From NCBI GenBank assembly GCA_022826705.1, contig JAJDUJ010000012.1:1-64000 (forward strand): a stretch of DNA of 64,000 nt, written 5' to 3'. The notes below the pieces were generated by a model. That model was not told where the DNA came from, did no database searches, and saw only the letters and a list, made by a program, of their open reading frames with translations. The position numbers were made by a program, and so were the translations under genes. This document shows positions 32,135 to 40,671 of the stretch, piece after piece. The DNA comes from Acidimicrobiia bacterium (GTDB lineage Bacteria > Actinomycetota > Acidimicrobiia > Acidimicrobiales > Bin134). How positions within the stretch are numbered: position 1 is the stretch's first letter; each line of letters starts with the position of its first letter.

Positions 32135-32395
32135 CTAGGGGTCGGGGCGGCCGAAAATGTCGATGTCATCGCGGTCGCTTTCGAGCGTGCGGAAGCGATG
32201 GCTCAACCATTTTCCGGCGCGGAAAACCAGATAGGAGCCAAAAATCACGATGCTGAAAGTGCAGAGCACCAGGTAGAGGGGGGAGAGGCCCAGACCGGCC
32301 AGCCCATCTCTGATTTCGCCGGTCATCGCCCCGCAGACGATGGGCGGGTATCCATACCAGGGCATCTTTTTGTAGTTCTCTCGTAAGACCCCCAC
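32135..32395 (-). CDS. Small membrane protein
   Basis: 86 residues (an internal ATG gives MPWYGYPPIVCGAMTGEIRD). It has one strong membrane helix (SPLYLVLCTFSIVIFGSYLV) and a charged C-terminal tail (HRFRTLESDRDDIDIFGRPD). It is not recognised. It starts 7 bp behind the stop of the RCC1/HExxH pseudogene and may have been cotranscribed with it. Confidence 0.55.
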   Translation of the reverse strand: MGVLRENYKKMPWYGYPPIVCGAMTGEIRDGLAGLGLSPLYLVLCTFSIVIFGSYLVFRAGKWLSHRFRTLESDRDDIDIFGRPDP

Positions 32396-32402
32396 AGCCC
32401 TG

Positions 32403-34040
32403 TTACCGCCCAGGGGCCGCCAGCGCTGCGGGGGTCGGGTTGGGCGGCCGCTGGAAGCTCATTCCGCAGGCGTTTAGAACCCGGTTGATTTCTCTGGCGG
32501 CGCCGGTGGTGTCGAAAACGATTGTGCCGATCAGAGACTCATCGTGGTTCCATGCTGTGAAGGTGAGTTCTTGGGTTGCGGTCAGCCAATCGGCGAACTC
32601 TATGGGGTTGGGGGCGAGTGCGTGTTCGTTGTTTTCGGATTCCTCCCACAGCACGTTTTCCAGCGGGTGCGGGGGCGAGCCGTCGCGTTCGTAGTAGACG
32701 GGGATTTTGCCGCTGAGCGCTTGTTGGCCGCTTATGCGTTGGCCGTCGAAGTCAACGAAAACGCTGAGCGAACCGTCCTCGCAAAGGATATTGAGCGTCG
32801 GGGTGTCGTCGTCGTAGGGGTGGTCGAAAGTGTTGCTCTCTGAGAGGAGGAAGCTGTGGACATACAGAAACCCCGGAACGAGGCTTTCGAGCCGGACCCA
32901 AGACGTGCCTTCCACCAAGCACAAGGTAACGAGGTCCTCAAATTCAAGGAACGGCAGGCAGGCCGGATCGTCTGAGCTTTCCTGCGTGCCGCAAACTCCC
33001 GCTGTGGGGATGCCCGCATACTCGGTGAAAAGGTGGTCGGCCACGCAGCGGAAAACGTCGTTGTGGAAGCACCTTTGAAGCTCCCTGTCGAAGGCGGCCT
33101 GGTCGCACTCTGCTATTGAGGGGTGGTCTCTCATCAAGGCGTGGGCCACTTCGTGCAACAGCGTCTCGGTGAAAGCGTCTGAGCGGGTGATGTGGTGGGC
33201 CTCGAAGTCGTAGCAGCCCAAGACAACGCCGCCGAGAGCGCAGGCGGTGGCGGCGTTCGCCGGAACCAGGGCGCTTGTCGGCGGGTCGGCCGGTTTGCCC
33301 TCCACTTCGACTTCCTCCCAAATCACCCCGATCAAAGCATCGGCGTCGGCATCGGACAATGCCCGGTTGTGATCTGGGTTGTCCCGGTACGGCTCCCAAG
33401 CGCAATTCTCCCAGGCGTAGCCGCCCCGCGAGGCTTGCTCAGCGCACCTTCCCTCCGGGGCGTCGGCGGGAACCTCTATGAGAACAGCGCCGCTAGCCGG
33501 GGTGGTTGCCGCTGGTGCTTGCGGCCCATCGGTTTGGCCGTCTTCGTTTGCGCCCCAGCACTTGATGGCGCCCGCGGTGTCGATGGCGCACAAAACAAGC
33601 CAGAGCCAGCTGAGATGTCGGTGTAGCGGCCCTCCGGCGCATCGGTTACGATAACCGCGTTGTCGCCCCAGCAGGCGATGGTCTGGTCGGCTGCGATGGC
33701 GCACGAAAACAAGCCAGAGCCGGCTGAGATGGCGGTGTAGCCGCCCCCTTCCGGCGCATCGGCCTGGCCGTCGTCGTTCAAGCCCCAGCACTTGATGTCA
33801 CCCCGCAGTGTCGATGGCGCACGAATGGCTCTGGCCGGCGGCGATGGCGGTGTAGCGGCCGGCTTGCTCGTAGCGGTCGCCTGTTTCCAGGCGACGCGGT
33901 ACTTGAGCAAAAAGAACCCCGAGAGCAGCGGCGGCGTTCGGCTCGATTCCCCTGAGCCGTAGCGGCTGCGGGCAGGGAGGTGAGTTTTGCCATGAGGCCA
34001 AGCTACCCCGCAGCGCCCACAGCGCCGCCATAGCCGCCAC
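32403..34040 (-). pseudogene. RCC1-like repeats plus HExxH domain, twice frameshifted
   Basis: Reading from 34040: YTAIAAGQSHSCAIDTAG, then after one extra G (C4 run at 33801-33804) DIKCWGLNDDGQADAPEG, YTAISAGSGLFSCAIAADQT, then after one missing base near 33593 AGAIKCWGANEDGQTDGP. These are RCC1/BNR-type repeats (CAIxxxGxIxCWGxNxxGQ). The rest, about 370 residues, is one frame and holds FTETLLHEVAHALMRDHPS, a zincin HExxH motif, with many cysteines and a beta-rich end. The two indels cancel, so both ends share a frame, but a stop at 33795-33797 blocks translation. It has decayed, or carries two assembly errors. When intact it would be a surface or secreted protein with a putative metalloprotease domain. 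Confidence 0.6.
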
Positions 34041-34168
34041 AGCGGCCGAGAGAGCGCCCAGGGCCTCGGGGGTGTTCGGTGTCGGCGGGTATTGTGCGGG
34101 TGTGGCTCGGGTTTGGCTACCGGGTGGGGGCAGAATGCAGAGTCTTTGGCCTAGGATCGGCTCAAGCT

Positions 34169-34990
34169 ATGAAGGTGACACTTTGCGGTACGGGAACGCC
34201 GCTGCCCGATCCAAACCGGGCCGGGCCGGCAACGCTGGTTGAGGCCGGCACCACGACGCTGATGGTGGACGCGGGGCGGGGGGCGCTGATGCGGCTGGTG
34301 GCGGCCGGGGTGCTGCCGCTGGGGCTGGATGCCGTTCTGCTCACCCACCTGCACTCCGACCACATCTGCTCACTCAACGACGTGGTCTCGATGCACTGGA
34401 CGATGAGCAGCGAGCCCACGCCGCTGAAAGTGTACGGCCCGGTCCGCACCAAGGAGATGGCAGACGGCCTGTTGGCCATGCTCGGCCCCGACATCAGCTT
34501 CCGCCTGGCCCACCACGACGATCTCACCTGGGAACCCATTGTGGAGGTGGAAGAGGTGTTGGCGGGAGACCATTTTGAGGTGGGCGAAGCCGCGGTCATA
34601 GTGGGGCGGACCAACCATGCACCGGTGGAGCCGTCAGTGGCATTCCGGGTGGAGCATGAGGGCGTTGTGGCAGTGCTGGGCGGCGACGGAGTTCCCTGCG
34701 ACGAGCTCGACGAGCTGTGCGATGGGGCCGACGCTTATGTGCAGACCGTGATGCGCGACGACTTAGTGCGGCTCGTTCCCTCCGAGCGGTTCCTCGACAT
34801 CTTGGACTACCACTCAACGGTGCAGGACGCGGCGCGGACCGCGGCGCGGGCCGGGGTGGCCCGGTTGGTGCTGACCCACTACATCCCGTCGCTGCCCGCG
34901 GGCCAAGAGGATGAGTGGCGGGCGCTGGCCGCCGAGCACTTCGAGGGTGAGATAATCGTGGGCGACGACCTCACGGTGGTTGAGTTCTAG
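34169..34990 (+). CDS. MBL-fold metallo-hydrolase (ribonuclease Z-like)
   Basis: A metallo-beta-lactamase-fold enzyme of 273 residues close to RNase Z/ElaC-like hydrolases: MKVTLCGTGTPLPDPNRAGP at the start, the metal motif LLTHLHSDHICSLND (HxHxDH), GRTNHAPVEPSVAFRVE, the Asp in GGDGVPCDEL, and a terminal His in LVLTHYIP. Actual tRNA processing is uncertain, because the exosite arm seen in true RNase Z is not obvious. ATG 34169 follows TAGGAT (34152-34157) by 11 nt, suggesting a very short leader. It marks the return from the island to conserved genes. Confidence 0.85.
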   Translation: MKVTLCGTGTPLPDPNRAGPATLVEAGTTTLMVDAGRGALMRLVAAGVLPLGLDAVLLTHLHSDHICSLNDVVSMHWTMSSEPTPLKVYGPVRTKEMADGLLAMLGPDISFRLAHHDDLTWEPIVEVEEVLAGDHFEVGEAAVIVGRTNHAPVEPSVAFRVEHEGVVAVLGGDGVPCDELDELCDGADAYVQTVMRDDLVRLVPSERFLDILDYHSTVQDAARTAARAGVARLVLTHYIPSLPAGQEDEWRALAAEHFEGEIIVGDDLTVVEF

Positions 34991-35137
34991 GCTCTTGCAC
35001 ACGCCGCCGAATCTGTTGTTGGCGCGCGGTTGGACTCGGATCGAAGCCTTGGGCTTGTGTCCGAAATTGACACCGTTGTCCTGTAACCTTCACGAGGGTT
35101 GGAAACAGCCACTCAAGGCGATAACAGGCGGGCAGGC

Positions 35138-37570
35138 ATGAGCAAGTTGTTCCAGGTTTACGGTCGTTGGGTTGGGCTCCGTCCGTGGACGGCGCTGGTG
35201 GCAATGCTGGTGGTGACCGTGATAGCGGTGGTTGGCTTCACCAGAACCTCCGACACCGCGGACGTGGAGGATGCGTTCCTGCCCGAGGGCAGCGAGCTGG
35301 TGGAGGCCATCGACAACTTGGCCGAGAGCTTTCCCGACTCCGCTGAGCTCGAGGTGATGCAGGTGGTGCTGCGGGGCGATGTTCTGAGCCCCGCGGGCGC
35401 GGCCGATGCCGCCGCGGCCACCAACACCGCCGCCGCCCACCCGGAACTGGCCGGCTACCTGTTCCAAGACCGGCCGGCCACATCGCCCGGCCATGTGCTG
35501 GCCAAGATGCTCGCCGGTCCCGGTGGGGACCCCCGCAGCATGGATCTGGCATCGGTCCCGCAGGGGGAGATCGACGCCGCCATCGCCGACGAGTCCAACG
35601 CCGCGCTGGCCGTGTTCCTGGACGAGATCGTGGCCCGCGACGATGCGGGCCGAGTAATCGGCGGCATCGGCATCGTCACGGTGAACGCCTACGGCGACCC
35701 CGACGGGCTGGCCGAGGCGCAGCTAACGGTGGACGAGGCGGTGAAGCAGGTGCCGCTGGCCGAGCTGGAATCGGCCCGCGCCGCCTCTCAGGGCAAGAGC
35801 GACAAGGAGTCCGACGACTCCAGCCAGAGTTCCACCCGCAACCTCATGCTGGTGGCGTTTCTGGTGATCGCCGTACTGCTGGTGCTGTTCTACCGGCAGC
35901 TATCCGACGTGTTGTTGTCGATGGGCGGGTTGATCCTCACCATCGTGTGGGCGCTCGGCTTCCAAGGGCTGCTCGGCCCCGATGGACTCGGCCTGATCGG
36001 AGCCCCCAGCGTGCTGGCCCAGATGGTGCCGGTGATGCTCATCGGGCTGTGCGTGGACTACGGCATACAGGTCACCTCCCGCTATCGCGAGGTGCGCTCC
36101 GGAGGGGCCGATACCACCGAGGGCATCTCCAAGTCGGTGGCCGGGGTGATGCTGCCCCTGGGATTGGCCGGGGTGACCACTATCGTCAGCTTCCTCACCA
36201 ACCTGTTCGGCGATATCTCGGGGCTGGCCGACTTCGGCGTGGTGGCCGCGGTGGGCGTGTTCAGCGGCCTGACCGTGTTCTTGACCGCGGTTCCTGCGGC
36301 GCGCTCGCTGTTGGACCGCCGAGGCGAGGCCAAGGGCAAAACACCCCAGATCCGGCCCATCGACCAGGCCATCCCCGGCGCCGGCAAGCTGGTGCAGTCC
36401 ATCGGCGGCGCCACGGTGCGCCGCCCCTCGGTCATCTTGGCGGCCACCGGCATCGTCACCGTGGTCTTCATGGCGCTCACCACTCAGCTCGGCACCGAGT
36501 TCAACTCCACCGACTTCATCCCCGACGGCACCGAGAGCAAAGAAGACGCTGTGTTCATGACCGAGAACCTGGGCGGCAACACCGAGCCGGTGACCGTACT
36601 GGTGGAATCCGATCTGTCCGACGACCGCACGTTGCGCAACCTGCTGGACTTCTCTGCGGCCATCGAAGACCCCTCTCAGCGGCCCGAGGCGGTGAGCAGC
36701 GCTATCACCAACTCGCTGGGCACCTACTTCGCCGACCTGCCCACGGAATTGCAGGCCCAAATCCAAGGTGAGTTGACGCCCGACGATTCAAGCCCGCTCG
36801 TCATCGACAGCGACACCATCGACCGCGTGCTCGAGTTGATGCGCAGCCACGATCCAGATCGCTTCGACTCGGTAGTGGCGCTGGGGGCGGCAGGCAGCGA
36901 CGACCGCACCATCTTGCAGTTCAACGCGCTCACCGGCGACGCCGACCGCACCCGCGAGCTGTTCGCCGACGTGGACGGGCTGTGGTTTGGCAGCGACGAC
37001 GACATCACCCCGGTGGCCAATGAGATCACCTCACTGGAGGTTACCGACAGCCTCACCGAGAGCCAGGCCACCTCCATCATGTTGACCATCCTGGCCGCCT
37101 TGGCGGTGCTGATCCTGTTCTTCTGGATCACCGAGTTCCGGCCCATGCTGGCCATCTTGTCGGTGCTGCCCATCCTGCTGGTGCTGGTGTGGGTGCTGGG
37201 CACCATGGTGCTCCTGGGCTACAGCTACAACGTGATAACTGCTCTAATCACCGCGCTGTCCATCGGCATCGGCGTGGACTACACCATCCACGTCACCCAC
37301 CGCTTCATCGAAGAGGTGGACCACGGCAAATCGATCAGCGAGGCCATCAACACCACGATGAGCACCACCGGTGGGGCGCTCATCGGCTCGGCGCTCACTA
37401 CGGCGCTGGGGTTCATGGTGCTGATGTTCAGCCCCATCGCGCCGATGGGCCAGTTCGGTCTGCTCACTGCCATCACCGTCATCTACTCGCTCATCGCCGC
37501 AGTAGTGGTGCTGCCCCCGATGCTGGTCATCTGGGCCGCCTACCACCGCTGGCGCCAAGAGGCCCACTAA
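35138..37570 (+). CDS. MMPL/RND-family transporter (HAE3-like)
   Basis: A membrane exporter of 810 residues in two homologous halves. Each half has one N-terminal helix (WTALVAMLVVTVIAVVGF; RRPSVILAATGIVTVVFMAL), a large extracytoplasmic domain and a block of about five helices. The sterol-sensing-like blocks carry LCVDYGIQVTSRYREVRSGG and IGIGVDYTIHVTHRFIEEVD, the paired GxDY motifs in which the Asp residues drive proton coupling. Relatives export lipids, hopanoids or surface glycolipids. ATG 35138 gives the expected N-terminus. The MBOAT and SGNH genes that follow suggest an envelope-lipid or polysaccharide context. Confidence 0.9.
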   Translation: MSKLFQVYGRWVGLRPWTALVAMLVVTVIAVVGFTRTSDTADVEDAFLPEGSELVEAIDNLAESFPDSAELEVMQVVLRGDVLSPAGAADAAAATNTAAAHPELAGYLFQDRPATSPGHVLAKMLAGPGGDPRSMDLASVPQGEIDAAIADESNAALAVFLDEIVARDDAGRVIGGIGIVTVNAYGDPDGLAEAQLTVDEAVKQVPLAELESARAASQGKSDKESDDSSQSSTRNLMLVAFLVIAVLLVLFYRQLSDVLLSMGGLILTIVWALGFQGLLGPDGLGLIGAPSVLAQMVPVMLIGLCVDYGIQVTSRYREVRSGGADTTEGISKSVAGVMLPLGLAGVTTIVSFLTNLFGDISGLADFGVVAAVGVFSGLTVFLTAVPAARSLLDRRGEAKGKTPQIRPIDQAIPGAGKLVQSIGGATVRRPSVILAATGIVTVVFMALTTQLGTEFNSTDFIPDGTESKEDAVFMTENLGGNTEPVTVLVESDLSDDRTLRNLLDFSAAIEDPSQRPEAVSSAITNSLGTYFADLPTELQAQIQGELTPDDSSPLVIDSDTIDRVLELMRSHDPDRFDSVVALGAAGSDDRTILQFNALTGDADRTRELFADVDGLWFGSDDDITPVANEITSLEVTDSLTESQATSIMLTILAALAVLILFFWITEFRPMLAILSVLPILLVLVWVLGTMVLLGYSYNVITALITALSIGIGVDYTIHVTHRFIEEVDHGKSISEAINTTMSTTGGALIGSALTTALGFMVLMFSPIAPMGQFGLLTAITVIYSLIAAVVVLPPMLVIWAAYHRWRQEAH

Positions 37571-37586
37571 ACTAGCCACCTGCTTT

Positions 37587-37610
37587 CCCCGCAGAAGGCT
37601 CTGCGCGGGG
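37587..37610 (+). terminator. Hairpin after the MMPL gene
   Basis: CCCCGCAGA (37587-37595) pairs with TCTGCGCGGGG (37600-37610) with a 2-nt bulge and a 4-nt loop, 16 bp behind the MMPL stop. No T-run follows, as is common in high-GC actinobacteria. Confidence 0.45.
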
Positions 37611-37690
37611 GGAGCCCCAACGTTGACAACACCTATGACGCCCGGGGTGCGCTGTGTAGCCCGGCATTAGCTGGCTATAGGTTGGCGAAG

Positions 37691-39127
37691 GTGCTTTTTC
37701 CCACTTTCAGCTTTGCTGCGTTCTTTGCTGTGGTGCTGCCTGTGGCATGGGCACTGCGGCGGTGGCCGGTGCCGTGGAAGCTGTTTCTGCTGGGGGCCTC
37801 ATACTGGTTCTACGCCGCTTGGGACGCTCGCTTCGTACTGCTGCTGGTGGGCATGACCTTGGGAAATGCGATTGCTGCCGCAATCAACGTGCGCGCCAAC
37901 AGCGAACGGGTTCGTAAGCTTGCGGTGGCCAGCGGGGTGACGCTTTCGCTCGGGGTTCTGGCCTTTTTCAAGTACTACGACTTCTTCACCGACAGCCTTG
38001 ACCGCAACCTGGGAATCTCCAGTCCCGCTCTCGACATCGTGCTGCCGGTGGGGGTGTCGTTCTTCACCTTCCAGGCCATCAGCTATGTGGTTGATGTTCA
38101 CCGGGGCCGCACCGAGGAGGCAATGCTGCTCGACTTCGCGGTCTACTTGTCGTTCTTCCCCCAGCTGGTGGCCGGCCCGATCGTGCGGGCCACCGAGTTC
38201 ATGCCCCAGCTGCGCTCCGAAGCCCGCCCTGACCGGGCAGAGGTGGCCCACGCCGTGAGGCTCATCGGACGGGGCATGTTCAAGAAGGTGGTCATCGCCG
38301 ACTTCCTGGCCCGAGCAGTGGTGAAAGACGCCTTTGAATCTCCCGGCGAGCACGGCGCCCTGGACATTCTCGCCGGGATCTACGGCTATGCCGTGCAGAT
38401 CTACGCCGACTTCTCCGGCTACACCGACATGGCCATCGGCATCGCCTTGCTGATGGGGTTCCGCTTCCCCCAGAACTTTGATGCCCCCTACGTGTCCGAC
38501 TCCATTCAGGACTTCTGGCGACGATGGCACATGACCCTGTCTCGCTGGCTGCGGGATTACCTCTACATTCCTCTGGGGGGCAATCGCCGGGGGCGCCTCG
38601 CCACTTACCGGAACCTGCTCATCACCATGGCCCTGGGGGGCCTGTGGCACGGCGCGGCCGGAGTGTTCATCGTCTGGGGCGTCTACCACGGGGCGGGCTT
38701 GGCGGTGGAGCGATGGCGGAGCGGAACCGGCCATGGCCCAAAACCGCGGGAACTAGCTCTGTTGGGCTGGCGCTGGACCCCGTCGGACACCACCCGGCTG
38801 TGGGTGCGGCGGTTCTGGGTCTTCCATTTCGTGTGCCTGGGCTGGGTACTGTTCAACAGCGAGACGCTGGGCCGCGCCGGCGACGTGCTTTTACGGCTGT
38901 TCACCGGGTGGGGCACCGGCCCTGAACTGTTGAACCCACTGGTGGCCCTGGCCATCGTGGCTGCCCTCGCCGCTCAGTTCTTCCCCCGGTCTTGGACCGA
39001 GAAGGGATTGGAGGCACTGGAGAGAACTCCGCTCGGCTTGACCGCGGTGGGTTTCTCGATGTGGACCATGGTGGTTGTCGCCCTCGGCCCCGAAGGGGTG
39101 GCCGACTACATCTACTTCCAGTTCTGA
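37691..39127 (+). CDS. MBOAT O-acyltransferase (AlgI-like)
   Basis: A polytopic acyltransferase of 478 residues that moves an acetyl or acyl group across the membrane onto a surface polymer. It has LFPTFSFAAFFAVVLPVAW, FFKYYDFF, LPVGVSFFTFQAISYVVDVH, SFFPQLVAGPIVRA and the core IYADFSGYTDMAIGIALLMG, then FWRRWHMTLSRWLRDYLYIP and the MBOAT histidine in MALGGLWHGAAGVFIVWG. The start could be GTG 37691 or TTG 37682; AlgI proteins start at xLFPT, so I chose the GTG. A TATAGG box ends 10 nt before it. The SGNH gene follows after 1 bp, the usual two-component O-acetylation arrangement. Confidence 0.92.
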   Translation: MLFPTFSFAAFFAVVLPVAWALRRWPVPWKLFLLGASYWFYAAWDARFVLLLVGMTLGNAIAAAINVRANSERVRKLAVASGVTLSLGVLAFFKYYDFFTDSLDRNLGISSPALDIVLPVGVSFFTFQAISYVVDVHRGRTEEAMLLDFAVYLSFFPQLVAGPIVRATEFMPQLRSEARPDRAEVAHAVRLIGRGMFKKVVIADFLARAVVKDAFESPGEHGALDILAGIYGYAVQIYADFSGYTDMAIGIALLMGFRFPQNFDAPYVSDSIQDFWRRWHMTLSRWLRDYLYIPLGGNRRGRLATYRNLLITMALGGLWHGAAGVFIVWGVYHGAGLAVERWRSGTGHGPKPRELALLGWRWTPSDTTRLWVRRFWVFHFVCLGWVLFNSETLGRAGDVLLRLFTGWGTGPELLNPLVALAIVAALAAQFFPRSWTEKGLEALERTPLGLTAVGFSMWTMVVVALGPEGVADYIYFQF

Positions 39128-39128
39128 C

Positions 39129-40523
39129 ATGAATACTCCCCGCTCCGACATCGCTGCTACCAGCACTGACATGGGTGGCCCCGGACTTGGACGCGGCACC
39201 TCCAGCGTGACGAGGATGACAGCAGGAGTTGTGGGCTGCCTGCTGCTGGCGGTGTTCTTGGTGAGCGGCAAGCTGGTGGAGATCGCCGAGCGCCAGCCGC
39301 TGGGCGATAGCCGGGACCGGTGGCTAGACGTAGCCGAAGGAGTCGACCGGGTGGCCAACTTCTTGGCGTTGAACCGGCCCTATGACCTCATCACCGACAT
39401 CCGTGGAGTGGGCACCGACGCTGGCGAAAAGGTGGACAGCATCCAAGCGGTGGCCGACAACTTGGCTCGGGAGCGGAGGTCGTCGTCGGTTGCGGCGCCG
39501 ACGGCAACCCTTGCGCCTCCGACAGCCACTTCTACGGTTCCCGCGGCTACCAGCGCCCCGGCACAAACGGAATTGCCGACGCAGAACGACCAGCCCTCGA
39601 TTCCCGAAGCAGACAAAGACGCCAGCCCTTCGGACCAGTCCGGGACACCGGCTCTAGCTGGAGGTCCCGCTCCGGACGGGGACCCGACTCCGGTTGTCAG
39701 CTCAGACCCAGACGGGAGCCCGACGCCCACGAGTGGCGACATCCCGAACGGAGAGTCCGAGCTGACCGGAGCATCCCCCGATCTTCAGCTCGGCTTCGAC
39801 GATGCGGGTGAGCCCCTGCCACCTCTTCCCCCTGCCAACCCCGAGCTGCTGCTGTCTCCAAAGATCCGCGCCGTCACCCCTGAAGATCCATTGCGGGTAT
39901 ACGTGGCTGGCGATAGCCAGGCCTTCTACCCCGGTCACGCATTGGCCGGGGCAGTTGACGGCGGGATGCTCGATGTGACTGTGGACTCGCGCAACGGCAC
40001 CGGACTGGCCCGGCCTGATTTCTTCAACTGGCCAGCCGAGTTCCTCGAAATCGTGGCCGAACACGACCCCGAGCTGGTTGTGCTGATCATGGGAGGAAAC
40101 GACTGGCAGGCCATGCAGTCAGCCGATGGAGTGGTGCTGAACCCAGGGTCCGACGCATGGCGGTCTGAGTGGACCTGGCGCATGCACATCACTTTCGACA
40201 CCCTTGTTGCCTCCCACCGTCATGTGGTGTGGGTTGGCCTGCCCCCGGCCCGGACCGAGCCGTTCAGCATCGGAAATCCACTGATCAACGAGATCTCATG
40301 GCCGGTGACCCTGGTCCGCCCCAGTGTGACCATGGTGGATGTCTGGGACCTGTTCGGCGGCGACGGCCCCTATCAGGAGAGCCTCCCTCCGCCATGGGGA
40401 GGCGACCCGGTTCGGGTGCGACAAGAAGACGGAGTCCATTTCAATCGCACGGGGTCGGCCTGGGTAGCAGAGAAGGTCGTGGAGGTGGCCCGGGAGAGGT
40501 GGGACTTCGAAGAGAGCGGGTGA
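39129..40523 (+). CDS. SGNH-hydrolase-like O-acyltransfer partner (DUF459 type)
   Basis: 464 residues from ATG 39129. One N-terminal membrane helix (RMTAGVVGCLLLAVFLVSG) is followed by a long Pro/Ser/Thr-rich linker (about residues 120-240) that would span the wall. The C-terminal SGNH fold has block I YVAGDSQAFYPG, block III IMGGNDWQAM and block V DGVHFNRTGSAW, so Ser, Asp and His of the triad are present. With the MBOAT protein it should form an extracytoplasmic acyl-transfer system for a cell-surface glycan, like AlgI with AlgJ/X or PatA/B. Its stop codon lies inside the oppositely oriented tRNA-Gly gene. Confidence 0.88.
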   Translation: MNTPRSDIAATSTDMGGPGLGRGTSSVTRMTAGVVGCLLLAVFLVSGKLVEIAERQPLGDSRDRWLDVAEGVDRVANFLALNRPYDLITDIRGVGTDAGEKVDSIQAVADNLARERRSSSVAAPTATLAPPTATSTVPAATSAPAQTELPTQNDQPSIPEADKDASPSDQSGTPALAGGPAPDGDPTPVVSSDPDGSPTPTSGDIPNGESELTGASPDLQLGFDDAGEPLPPLPPANPELLLSPKIRAVTPEDPLRVYVAGDSQAFYPGHALAGAVDGGMLDVTVDSRNGTGLARPDFFNWPAEFLEIVAEHDPELVVLIMGGNDWQAMQSADGVVLNPGSDAWRSEWTWRMHITFDTLVASHRHVVWVGLPPARTEPFSIGNPLINEISWPVTLVRPSVTMVDVWDLFGGDGPYQESLPPPWGGDPVRVRQEDGVHFNRTGSAWVAEKVVEVARERWDFEESG

Positions 40524-40585
40524 CGAGAATCGAACTCGCGTCATCAGCTTGGAAGGCTGGGGTTCTACCACTGAACTACACCCGC
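40515..40585 (-). tRNA. tRNA-Gly (UCC)
   Basis: The minus strand folds as a cloverleaf of 71 nt: acceptor GCGGGTG/CACCCGC, D-arm GTTCAGTGGTAGAAC, anticodon arm CCAGCCTTCCAAGCTGA-like with anticodon TCC, and T-arm CGAGTTCGATTCTCG. The discriminator is T and the CCA is not encoded. The 3' acceptor strand overlaps the end of the convergent SGNH gene by 9 bp. Confidence 0.95.
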
Positions 40586-40671
40586 AGGGCTGGTCGTTCA
40601 TGATATCTACCCGTTCTGGCAACCGGCTACGACACGAGGAATTGGGGGGTCGCCGGTAAACTGCCACTCCT

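Noticed and set aside
31868-32386. 172-codon plus-strand ORF after the small membrane protein
   Set aside because: It has no hydrophobic segment or domain and is antisense to a membrane protein with a convincing helix.
37682-37690. TTG start for the MBOAT gene
   Set aside because: It would add three residues before the conserved LFPT start; the GTG at 37691 fits the family better, although the TTG cannot be excluded.
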